From assembly GCF_014633365.1 (NCBI RefSeq), contig NC_068344.1, positions 34,160,670 to 34,224,669 of the forward strand: a stretch of 64,000 nt of DNA, read 5' to 3'. Below the pieces are notes generated by a model that searched no databases, was not told where the DNA came from, and saw only the letters and a program-made list of their open reading frames with translations. The position numbers and the translations under genes were made by a program. Below are positions 26,994 to 37,723 of the stretch, in pieces; position 1 is the first letter of the stretch; each line of letters begins with the position of its first letter. This DNA is from Diospyros lotus (lineage: Eukaryota > Streptophyta > Magnoliopsida > Ericales > Ebenaceae).

Positions 26994-27138
26994 GATGGGT
27001 AACAGAATATTTGTCCGCCAGTGAAGGAGTGCGGGTCCCATGCACGTGGGGTCCGTCTCTGCATATGGGCTCCACGTGCATAGGTTCACGCCCCTTTCAT
27101 TGGTAGGCAAATGTTATGTTGCCCGTCGATGAGGAACA
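26994..27138. mobile_element. Short MITE with about 30 bp terminal inverted repeats
   Basis: The left end reads GATGGGTAACAGAATATTTG then TCCGCCAGTGAA. The right end in reverse complement reads GACGGGCAACATAACATTTG then CCTACCAATGAA, a good imperfect terminal inverted repeat. The internal part is a smaller inverted repeat around CACGTGG and CCACGTG. It shares the GTTATGTTGCCCG end with the inserts at about 23150-23310 and 61625-61745. Confidence 0.65.
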
Positions 27139-27667
27139 TAACATCATTATATAAGTACGTGAGAAACATATAATATTATCATAAGAACATTTATGATATT
27201 GCACCAACTAACCTTTTCTATTGTCAACCATGGGAGATGCCATCAATCTCCATTTCTTTCAGGACTCTTCAACATTTAAAATTTGTGAAAATAACGCTAT
27301 AGAATGCTGAGAGGCGCAGAGTGCTGTGTCAACAAAATAAAGAAATGTGCATGCATAGAGCTGTGAGTGTTAGGGATTTAGGGTGTATTAAGGTTGGCCT
27401 TAAGGGAGTTAGTGGAATTAATTGTAGTGGAAGAATGGGGGCTCATGGGGCACTCTTTAAGCATTTCTAAGTATTTAATCGAAATTACGAGGTTGTGGGA
27501 AGTGGGAGAATGTATGAATTGAGATTTAATTGGACGGCATTTTGGTAAAAATACATATAAGATCAAAGTATTACTACATATTACATCGATCAAGATATGA
27601 AAGATATGAACTAAATCCAAGTAATATCTTCATATACCAAACGCCATAGGGAGTATAATACTATATA

Positions 27668-29395
27668 GGGCAATTCTGTTGGCAGCCAGTATTTTTACTC
27701 TTCAAAGCCTGCATCGCATCAAATTCCACACTAATTTTAAAATTTTTATTTTACCCATTCTCCGACCGCTAGCTTTCGCCTCGCCTCTCTTTTCTCTCTC
27801 ACACACACAAACACATACATATATCTATATACACACACATGTTGTTGGGTCGGCCATGGCGACCGACCCCCCTCTCCCCCCCCCCACACATGCACTCTCT
27901 TTCTCTTACACACAAACACATACATATATATATATATATACACACACACACATGCGGCCACCATGGCCGACCCCCTCTCCCCTCCAGCTGGGTCAGCCAT
28001 GGCGGCCGACCCCTCCTCCCACCCCCACACACACACGAAAATCATGGCCGCAGCCATGGCAACAGTCAGGGAACCCAGCGTTCCTCGACTCGACGAAGCC
28101 GGGGAAAGATGGGTTCCCCAACTGGCCCAAGTCGGGGAACAACGGATTCCTCGACTGCCAGCAGTCGGGGCCTTTTTTATTTTATTTTTATTTTAATTAA
28201 TTTTTTGTTATAATAAAATAAAATAATACAAATAAATAAATTTTAAATATCTACATTTTAAGTAATTATAATGTAGGTAATTTTAAATTTTAAATTATTG
28301 TAATTAAGTGTTTTTAATACTTAAAAAATATAAAATTAGGTAATTTATCTTATTGAATTACTTAAATACACATATATAAAAATCCTATCATCATTTAAAA
28401 TAATTTTTTTTAAAATATATGTATCTTTACCTAATTCAATAAGATAAATTAATTAATTTTAATTCTTTTAAGTATAAAAAATTCAACTATTTTAATTAAT
28501 TTAAAATAATTTTAAAAAATTATTTTAAATGATGGTAAGATTTTTAGATATGTGTATCTTTAAATAATTTAATAAGATAAATTAACTAATTTTAAATTTT
28601 TTTAAGTATTAAAAATTCAATACGAAAATTTAAAATTGCCTAAATTATAACTACTTAAAATGTAGATATTTAAAATTTATTTATTTGTATTATTTTTAAA
28701 TTTTATTTTATTATAATAAAAAATTAATTAAAATAAAAAATAAAAAAAGGCCCCTAGCAGTCGGGGAACCCATTGTTCCCCGGCTTGTGCCAGTCGGGGA
28801 ACGTTTGGTTCCTCGACTGCCAGTAGTCGGGGAACCCATTGTTCCTCGGCTCATGCCAGTCGAGAAACCCATCTTTCCCTGGCTCGGTCCAGTCGGGGAA
28901 CGTTGGGTTCGTCGACTACTGTCATGGCCACGGCCATGATTTTCGCGTATGTGTGGGAAGGGGGGGGGAGAAAGAGTGTGTGTGGGATGGGAGGGAGGGG
29001 AGGGAGGGTCGGCCCAGCAGGCAGCAGCTGGGTTGGCCATGGTGACCACATGTGTGTGTATATATATGTATGTATTTGTGTGTGTGTGTGAGAGAGAGAG
29101 CGCATGTGTGTGGAGGAGGCATATGTGTGTATATATATATGTATGTGTTTGTGTGTGTGAGAGAAAGAGAGAGCGCATGTGTGTGGAGGAGGGGGAGGCT
29201 ACCATGGTCGACCCAGCAACATGTGTGTGTGTATATATAGATATATGTATGCGTTTGTGTGTGTGGGAGAGAAGAGAGACGAGGTGGAGACTGGCAGTCG
29301 AAGAAGGGGTAAAATAGAAATTTTAAAATTGGTGTGGAATTTGATGCGATGCGAGCTTTGAAGAGTAAAAATGCGGGCTGCCAATAGAATTGTCC
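27668..29395. mobile_element. Giant foldback transposon (about 1.73 kb), possible Mutator-like nonautonomous element
   Basis: Almost the whole element is an inverted repeat. The left end GGGCAATTCTGTTGGCAGCC matches the reverse complement of the right end, GGACAATTCTATTGGCAGCC. The pairing continues through TTTTTACTCTTCAAAGC, GCATCGCATCAAATTCCACA, CA/TA microsatellites, copies of GGCCATGGC and of TCGGGGAAC, and an AT-rich centre near 28500 that is itself complementary. The flanks carry ACTATATA on both sides (27660-27667 and 29397-29404). With one more base this is an 8-of-9 match (TACTATATA/AACTATATA), the size expected for Mutator-like insertions. Several overlapping open frames inside come from the microsatellites and GC-rich arms, and no transposase was seen. 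The family assignment is inferred. Confidence 0.75.
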
Positions 29396-29404
29396 AACTA
29401 TATA

Positions 29405-30088
29405 ATTCTATCATTATTTTACCATATCACTAACCCTGTCCAATGACCATTTTATCCTACAACCCAAACGGGTAGAAAGAAATGTGGTGCAAAAGAATTG
29501 CATTGCATTTCAAACTTAAAGGTTTCTGTACCCCTAGGTATCTTAGACTTCACCAATTTGCTCTTACCAATTTGCTCTTCTATTTTAACCCATTCATTCT
29601 CAAGTGTATAAGTTGAGAATTCTAAGTTGTTACTACATATCAACATGTGGGAACTGTAAGTACTTATGATTTAGCATATAAACAATCCTAATAGAAAAAG
29701 TAAACTAATCTCTTGTGATAAATTTCTCAAAAAGGGATCTGTTCTAGTTTGATAAGGAATAGGTTCTATGCTCCAAATCATCATCTAAGATTCAGAATCC
29801 AGAAAACCACAAAATTTCATTATTTAAATCATAGACTAAATAATTACAAATTCAATTCATAGAAAAAGAGATGCAAGATGAAAATCTATAGATCAGGTTA
29901 ACATCATTGATGCAACAATGGTTACAAACACACCGGGCAAAAATGGCAATGGATCCCGCTGTTCTTTTGGTTCTCTTCCAAGATGAATGAAGGTGCTTCA
30001 GATTGTCCAACGTTCCTTAATCTAATCAGATGAAATATGGGGATAAAAACTTCAGGGTCCAATTCCCCGAAGAAGAAGATGACAAGCC
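29405..30088. other. 3' flank of the C3H39-like gene
   Basis: The stretch about 29880-30088 directly follows the C3H39-like stop on minus and is likely 3'UTR. 29405-29880 is ordinary AT-rich intergenic DNA in which I see no gene. Confidence 0.5.
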
Positions 30089-32602
30089 TCAATTCTTCAC
30101 TGTTCTTGGCGAAATCCGAGGTGGCGTTAGATCATCGATCCAGTCAGCATAAATGCGGTTGATCTTCTTGGTTGATTTCCAGTGTGAAAGGCCCTTCTTA
30201 CCATCACCACCAGTCTCCTTTGCTGGAGCAGTAACAACTACTTTGCTAGTAGGAACATCATTACCCGGAACAGAAACAAGTTTTGTTGGGGTTTTTGAGA
30301 TATTCACTGCCTCAGCTTCAATCTGGCCACCAGACGCCTGCAACTCTGGTGAACGAAAATGCAGCGAGATTAGGCAACCAACGAGCTACTTTAGAGAAGG
30401 CGTTGTGCATGTGATAGTCAGTCATCCAAACTAGAAAAATGCCTTGAAGCTAAATTAACAGAATGTGTAATCCGATAAAGATAAACATATATGAACCTAG
30501 AACAATGTCCAGATGCCATTATACAGCTTCAATTGTACATAGAGGAAGAATTAATTTTGCAAATAGATAGATATTAGTTGACTAGTCCCATAAGATTCAG
30601 AAGCACCGCAATGACAAAATAAATGTCAATTTAGCTGTTGACCACTTCAAAATAGATCATTTAAGCAGCAAGCGGAAGTAATTTTACACTCCCCAATAAG
30701 ACAGTTCACTCAATTGACAACGGATGCATGGATCTCCTATGATCAGAATGCACTGTACTGAAAGCAATCTAGAGGGATTCTTATTTCATGACTCCAAACA
30801 ATTAAAACAAATGAACTTGCTAAACACGCCCTTTTACACCTGAAAAAACTTCCCCTTATTGCCCTGCAAACATTGCCAAGATTCTCATAACATATTTATT
30901 ATGGCCTCACTGAAAAAGGTTTCTGTCCCTAACAGGATTCAAGATATCACCACCATTAATCACAACATATATGATATACCCTGTCTAGTAACTAGTTTAC
31001 CACCTTGTTTTAAAGCAAATGGCAAAATGTTAGATGGTCATTACTTTTTGATGAGCTAAATAGACATCTAGCCCAGGGAAAAATGTTCGCCAGTTAGTTC
31101 ATTCTTGCAAGCTAAATAGATATCTATGATGGTTTTCCGAGAAGCATGTGTCATGTTCAATATTAGCAGAACGCCTTAATCCAGTCTCCAAACAGGGCTT
31201 CCTGCTTTTAGTTTTCACTGCTGTTGTGAGCAATAAATGGAAATCAAAAAATTGAAATACCAAACAATGAAACTCACAAGAAACCTTAAACATCCAACAA
31301 AGAAATCAATGGGTAATTAGATAAATAACGAACTAGAGCTACAAATAAATATCAAGAAACCATTAAATAGGAATAACGATTTTATGTCCAATTGAGGGAG
31401 TCTGAACAGTCCCAGGGAGGGTGTTTCGGATTCCCACATCGGACTGCAAATCGCAACACATTAAATAGACTTCAGGTATCATTATGTACAGTGACTATAG
31501 TCCAAAAACGGCTCCAATGAAAAAATTAAAGCTTCAGTTCCATCTAACAATAAAAGGACACAACCGAAATCAATGTCATAACAAACAAAGATTTTCACAA
31601 GAAGAGCAATCACAGAACATTCATACTAATAAATTCAGCCAGAAAATAGATAATACCTGACAGCCCATGAGCAAAGTGGCATCTCTCACCGAAGGGACAG
31701 AGACCTGTGATCTCAAACTTACTACATAGCTTCGTCTTCCAGTATGAAGGCCTCATGTTAACTCGGAAAGCATCAGAACTGGAATTAACATGCTTATTAA
31801 CTTCAGGTTGATCAGACCCACTTCTATGCCCCAACATAGGTCCTGTTGTTCCAATGCTTATTGCAGAACTTTCTCTAGGCCTCTCCATCTCAGACCTCAT
31901 CATCTCAGACCTCATCATCTCATTCTTAAACTTTGATGGATCTTCATGAAGAAAATTGCACTTCTCCCCATAGGGGCACTCCCCTCCGTTGTAAAACTTC
32001 TTACAAATTTTCATCCTATGTATTATTCTCTGATCATCATTCCAGTTCCCTGCCCCCTTATCCTTTTCCCGTGCAGCAACAATTTCTTGCCAATTGGGTG
32101 GAGGCTCTCGCAAATCTTCAGGCCCATGAGCAAAAGTACAATGCTCCCCGTTTCGACAACTACCCTCCAAAAATTTCAAACACATGCGAGTCTTGTAAAA
32201 GATATGGCCTGTTCCACGATTCCCATGAGGATTTGGCATGTTCATCCTTGGATTCACAGGTGCAAAAGGTGCAGCATTCGGTTGGTTGTTTCCAGAAACT
32301 TTAGGTCTTTTGAACGGATGTGCATAATCAAGCTGTGGATTTGAGTCCATGTCTTCGTTGGACAACGGAATTTGAGGCCAGGAGTTTGGCATGTTCATCA
32401 TGGGATTCATGGGTGGAAAAGGTGCAGAATTCAGTTGGTTGCTTCCAGAAACTTTTGGTCTTTTGAATAGAGGTAAGTAATCAAACTGTGAATCTGAGCC
32501 CAAGTCTTCGTCATTCACTGGAATTTGAGACCCGGAACCACCAAAATCACCACCAGGAAAAGGAAAAGGCATAGAGGGTGGTGGAGGATCAGAATAACTC
32601 AT
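30089..32602 (-). CDS. C3H39: CCCH zinc-finger protein, C3H39 type (2 exons)
   Basis: Exon 1 is 31657-32602 and exon 2 is 30089-30345, joined in phase 1 (TCAG, GT donor; CAG acceptor, then AGTTG). The total is 1203 nt, 400 residues. The N-terminus (MSYSDPPPPSMPFPFPGG) is Pro-rich and followed by an imperfect internal duplication: FDYLPLFKRPKVSGSNQ and LDYAHPFKRPKVSGNNQ lie about 50 residues apart, each with KRPK as a possible nuclear signal. Three CCCH fingers follow: MCLKFLEGSCRNGEHCTFAH (C-x7-C-x5-C-x3-H), ICKKFYNGGECPYGEKCNFLH and LCSKFEITGLCPFGERCHFAH (both C-x8-C-x5-C-x3-H). The C-terminal KKINRIYADWIDDL is typical of this plant family. The expected role is RNA binding; targets are unknown. 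The 3.3 kb upstream of the AT-rich boundary near 33260 may include a 5'UTR intron that I could not fix. Confidence 0.92.
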
Positions 32603-33474
32603 AGTTTCTCTGAGGAAAAACTTTTATAAAGATTTCAGTCTGGGTCACAGAACACTAATATCAATCGAATTCAGTTAAACGCCAATCACAAATTAGAGAG
32701 AAACTACAATGGCGATGAAGAATCAACAAACTTCAAATCTAAGAATTAATCAACGAACCAAAAAGGAAGAATTGAGAATAGCCAGAAACGGATTTCCCCA
32801 AAATCAAACCCTATATAAGCAAACGACGATGAAGAATCAGCAAACCTGAATATATGTGCTTGATCCAGATTCCAGAGAAATCCAACTGAGACTTGATGAT
32901 GTTCTAACCAATTGAAAGTCTATGTCGGCAATGGAGAACTAGGAAGCCTGTTGCTTCCAGAAGAATGGTGAAACACCTAGAACGAAAAATTTGCCCAAAA
33001 CCCAATATTATATAATAAGAATTGGAAACAAAATTCGAATTGGAATTGAATTTTGGAGAAGCATGAAAGTTCAGAGCTTCCTATATATATACAGAGATTA
33101 TCGGTATCTGAAAGCCAAAACAAATGATAAAACTATATATATGTATCTAAACAGGTCATAGAATCCAGGTGGAGCTGGAATTGAAAACCTAGCCGCCTAC
33201 AGCAAAACCTAATCCGGAACCCTATGGCTTGAGCAAAACCCTAAAGCGGCCATGGAAACGCCTGAACCCTAATAGTGTTTTTAATGGGTAATTAATAATT
33301 ATGATTTATTATAATCAAATTAAAAGTAAATAAAAAATATTTAATTATTAAATAAATTGTAAAAACCACGATCCCACTCAAAGTTTAAATTAATCACAAA
33401 AACTACCTTCGTGTTTTTGATAATAACAAAATTATTTCTAACATTAATTATTTTATAATTGGGTCCTCTTCTAC
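32603..33474 (-). promoter_or_regulatory. 5' leader and promoter region of the C3H39-like gene
   Basis: This 870 base stretch lies between the C3H39-like ATG and the first transposon boundary. Near-repeated GCGATGAAGAATCA-like and ACGATGAAGAATCA-like blocks sit around 32710 and 32825. A TATATATATA tract is near 33080. Extent and start site are guesses from position alone. Confidence 0.35.
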
Positions 33475-35477
33475 TGCGACGTCTCTGACAAACTCATTGG
33501 AAGTTGCCCGACTCTAATAAAGTATCGTGGCGTGACATGGTGGGTTATAGGCAAATGATAGGCTTAAGTGTTGGATGACACAAGGCTAACGTGCCCAAGA
33601 GTAACAAGCATACGAGGAAATGCAACAACGTGAGACAATGTGTGAAAGAATAGGGCTCGATAGCTGAGGCACCCACACACAAGGTGACGGTTGGCACGTA
33701 CGGATGCGGTTGGACCCAATGGAGGGGGACGGATGCCACGAGGCACATATATGTTGGCGGGCCGAGACGTGCGGGACATAGGGGCAATCCGAGAGCTTTG
33801 GGGGAAGACAAGGCCAAAAGACGGGAACGATTGTAGCACCGCGCGGGCATGCTTGCCCAATGCGTGCCCACGAGGGCCATGCGTGCACCCATAGTCGTGG
33901 CAATTGCGACAAGTGTCAATCAGGCGAGCTATGCAACCCAACAGACGATTTTTTCACGTGGTGCATGCAACCCTTGTGGGTCTGAAATGATAGTTATGGG
34001 GCGTATCCGCTTGTAATTGCGTAGTTTATATATATATGGCTTGAGAGATGATTTTGGTAGCTTTTAAAGAACATAGCCTGTGTAATTCTTTGTATTCTCG
34101 AATCTGAATATAAAGTTGAGATTTTCCTGTATTCTTTATGTGTGCTTCCGTGTTGGTCCCTTAGGGTATGGCCATTAAAGAGGGGGTGAATTGAGTGATT
34201 AATTTTTTTTAATTTTAATAAATATTCTTGATTAATGATTTTATTGAAAAATATATATTTGATAAATATAATAAATTATATTTGAGATTAATAATAAATG
34301 TAAGTCACAAAATATAACAAAAATAAATACAATGAGACACAACACAATTTATAATAGTTCGTTGTCTTCACACATACCTAGTTTACTTTCGCAAGGTTTA
34401 ACCACCCTTGGGGTTCTACTAAAATAATTTCACCAAGATTTCTACAATATCTCACATTGAAAACTAGATACACACCTATATTACAACGGGTTCTAGGCAA
34501 CCACTACACCAAGGTTTTCTTCTTAACTTACCTTGCAAACTAGATTCACCTAAATTTTAATGGTTCTAGGAAATTTATACAATCCACAATAGTAATTTAA
34601 ATGTTACAAATAATTTATCCACACTTTGACACAAATAAGTAATTAAGAACAAATTATACAAGATAATAATATTTAAATAAATAAATAAATTTATAATCTC
34701 AAATTGAGAAATTCGGATTTGTCGTAGAAGACTTGAAGAACTTTTCTCCTCTTGCCTTGTGCCTCTTTGGTGGATGTGTAATAATATTTTGAGAGCCTTG
34801 GATTGCTTGGATGCTTTGCTTGAAAGCATTTGAGAGTTTTCGGGTGTTTTAGATATGCAATGTAAGTAATTGGATGCTCAAAAAATGAGTTTGTGGGGTA
34901 TTTATAAGCATTTTAGCAACTAAAGAAAGGGTTAATATGAAATTTGAAATTTAAAAAATGTTTAGACTTTCTCAAACAATAAGAAAACATATCTCACATT
35001 TAATTTAAAATAAATGTATTTTTTGTATGAGAAATCAAGATTTGAAAATTCAAATATAAGCTTTTGAGACATAAATGATTAAAACAAGAAAATATATCTA
35101 AAAACAATCTCCTTTAATTCAAAATAAATTTACTTTTTGTATGAGTAAGAGAAAATGTGTCTACAAATAATTCTCCTTTAATTCAAAATTTGAAAATTCA
35201 AATATAAACTTTTGAGACATAAATGATTAAAAAAAAACATGTTTAAAAACAATTATCTTTTAATTCAAAATAAATTTACTTTTGCATGAGTAAGAGAAAA
35301 CATTTAAATCATAAAAATATTTTTGTTAATTATCAAAATTTAATTAATATGAGCAAGTTAGCTCAACATTCCGTTTATATTGTGCATTAACCCCATTAGG
35401 TTGTTGGCTGATCTAAATGGGTAAATTTAGAGCTATCACAAGGTTTTCGACCGGAATTCAAGGCTAGTCTTGTGACA
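33475..35477 (+). repeat. Chromovirus 5' LTR (interrupted)
   Basis: LTR sequence occupies 33475-34150 and 35374-35477, split by a solo LTR. It ends TTGTGACA, three bases before the PBS. It aligns, with considerable divergence, to the 3' LTR that starts at 54388. The GC-rich part 33650-33960 gives several spurious overlapping open frames. Confidence 0.75.
34151..35368 (+). mobile_element. Solo LTR (TGTTGG type) in the chromovirus 5' LTR
   Basis: It starts TGTTGGTCCCTTAGGGTATG and ends GTTAGCTCAACA, 1218 bp, between TTCCG duplications at 34146-34150 and 35369-35373. The first 45 bases, including GAGGGGGTGAATTGA, resemble the start of the split LTR at 41210-54250, read on minus there. There is no coding sequence or internal region, so it is a solo LTR. 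The superfamily is not certain. Confidence 0.75.
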
Positions 35478-35480
35478 AGT

Positions 35481-35492
35481 TGGTATCAGAGC
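35481..35492 (+). other. Primer-binding site (initiator Met tRNA type) of the chromovirus
   Basis: TGGTATCAGAGC is the standard plant PBS complementary to the 3' end of initiator methionine tRNA. It lies 3 bases after the LTR end at 35477. Confidence 0.85.
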
Positions 35493-35530
35493 ACAAGGTT
35501 TAATGTTGTGCAAAGAAGCGGGAAACGTCA

Positions 35531-36253
35531 ATGATGAGTGGAAACGAAGCTGTTCGTGATCGAGTTGCTGGTCTAGAAGCTCATGTGGGAAAGAGAGACC
35601 CCACTGACGAAGTCTCATTAACATAGAAAGTGGTAGAGGCAGCCTCGTCCATAGAAGATCTGTAGGCCTTAGTGGACGATTTGTGCACTTCTCTAAAGAA
35701 CAGGGTCGTGGCTTCAAATGAGACCTTTGCGGCCAAGATGGCTGAGCTTGAGGTGGACTTGAGCCTGCAAGTAGAGGCACACGAGGTAACCCTGAAGGAT
35801 CAAATAGCCTCGCTGGAAGCTGATGCTTTGCCTAGGAAGCATGTGCAAACGATTGTGGCAGCAATTAGCAACTTCAATACTCTGTTCTTGGATTGGGTTC
35901 AATAGCAAGCAAAGGCTAACATCCAATATTAGAAATTGGTTCAACAGGTAACTGAAGACGTGGTGCGGCGTTATTGGCTCAATGACGGCTTGTTGTGTGC
36001 CAAAAGGGGCCGGCTGTACGTGCCTTGTGGCGTAGGCTTGCAGCAACTGCTAATAAGGGAAACCTATGACATGGCATAGGTTGACTACCCAAGAACCGCA
36101 AGGATAAAGGAATTGCTCGCATGCAACTATTATTGGCCCAAGATAGATAACGACATAGAAGCCTATGTTAGGACCTACATGGTATGCCAACAGGACAAAG
36201 TCGAGAGAAGAAGAGAAGCAGGCTTGTTGTAGCCTTTTCCACATACATTGGTT
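35531..36253 (+). pseudogene. Chromovirus gag fragment fused by deletion to the integrase N-terminus
   Basis: An ATG at 35531 starts a coiled-coil-like gag N-terminus (VRDRVAGLEAHVG, then AKMAELEVDLSLQVEAHE at about 35735-35790) with in-frame stops near 35622. From about 35926 the frame becomes integrase: WLNDGLLCAKRGRLYVP, then YYWPKIDNDIEAYV and VCQQDK. Everything between (rest of gag, protease, RT, RNase H) is gone. The zinc-binding His and Cys positions are partly lost (TYD, DYP and TYMVC in place of the usual THD, GHP and TCHVC). The reading ends at the TTGGTT boundary of the next insertion. Confidence 0.75.
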
Positions 36254-37723
36254 CTGCCACCCACACAATTTCAAAATAAAAGAGAAATAAACTAACTACA
36301 AAATAAATCTTCTACACCGCCCTCAAAACAACACCCTTGGATTTTGAGGCTGGAACATCTCTGTACACAATCTAATTTTGGGCTTTAGCCCCACTGGAGT
36401 CGCCCTCAAAAATGTTCTTTCCCTTAACTAGAATGACATGAATAAACAATGTGAGTCACAAGGCTCAGTAAACATATAATACAACAAATGGGAAATAGAA
36501 TTAAGGCATGGATAGACCAAAATAAAGTACACCAGACTCCCTAAATATAAATAAGAATCACTGATTAAATACCCATCATTAATATCACTCCCATGCCATT
36601 ATCATTATGCATCTCATGCAATATTTCATTTTTCATGAATACATAGATTCTCATGCATCACATCGACCCTCAAGGCCTTCCATTCACATGCACGTATACA
36701 TATATATATATATAAATCATTTAGCCATTCATTTGACTTGAGCATTTCCTATTGGGTTTATGGCCACTTTAACCCACGTCAGGTGCTCCTTTAGGATATC
36801 ATTTTCTCATCCTGCGAAACATAACCATCGTGCAAAATAATATGTGCACAAATAATAATATCCATGTTATGCATCACACATCATAAGGTTTCCTGACCCC
36901 TAGTGTGACATTCCTTGAATGAAAATGAGATGAAACAAACCCCATGGAGACCTTTAATGAGACTCAATGACATCTTGGGAAAAATCCATAAAAATTCAAG
37001 AAGTTGAAAAAGTAACCCATTAACTAAAAAAATGGTTTTTCGAAACCACAACAAGAACAAACCCATGATCATTACCACATAAAAGGCATTTTAGCAAACA
37101 TTTAGAAGAAATAGCTATTAGAGACTTGCTTGAAAGAAGAAGGAAGATATGAACTTGCACTTGAAGAGAAATCTAAAAAGAATAACTTGCCTTTGAAGCT
37201 TGAACCAAAGAAGAAGAAGCACCCCTCTAAAGTTGGAAGTCCACATTTTTGAAGCTCCAATACAAAAGCAATGGAAGAAAAAGGAAATTGAGGACAAATG
37301 AAAAGAAGAAGAGGATATTGGGAAATGGAGGGATGATGATGAGTGAAGAAAAAGAACATGGCAAGAAAAGTGAAGGGTATGGCCTTCACGTTGCCTCCCA
37401 ACTGCTCCCACTCTCACGTTTCTTGCTTCCACAATTGCTCTCACTTGCACACACACACACATCTCAAAATATCTTGCCCTTTTAAGGAATTTCCCATTTT
37501 TTCATTTTCTTTTTCCTTTTTCTTTAATCAACCCAATTTATTATACACATGGGCCTAAGCCCAAATCAAGCATCCACCCATATTAGGCCTAAGCCCATTC
37601 AGTCCACAACTTTGGGCTCTTCCACACATTTAAAGTCCATTTATATGGGTTTATCAATTTTAATTATACTTACATTAATCATTCAACAAAATTATTATTT
37701 TGATTAGTTTGTGTCTTTATCCA

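Noticed and set aside
27679..28213. Several overlapping open frames rich in Pro, Thr, His and Tyr
   Set aside because: They read CA/TA microsatellites and GC-rich arms of the foldback element and appear in mirror form on the other arm.
33545..33941. Four overlapping open frames of 67-125 codons
   Set aside because: They lie in the GC-rich part of the chromovirus LTR, and the matching 3' LTR does not conserve any frame.
37102..37558. F/S-rich open frames on both strands
   Set aside because: They are low-complexity frames inside the unclassified insert, without homology I recognise.
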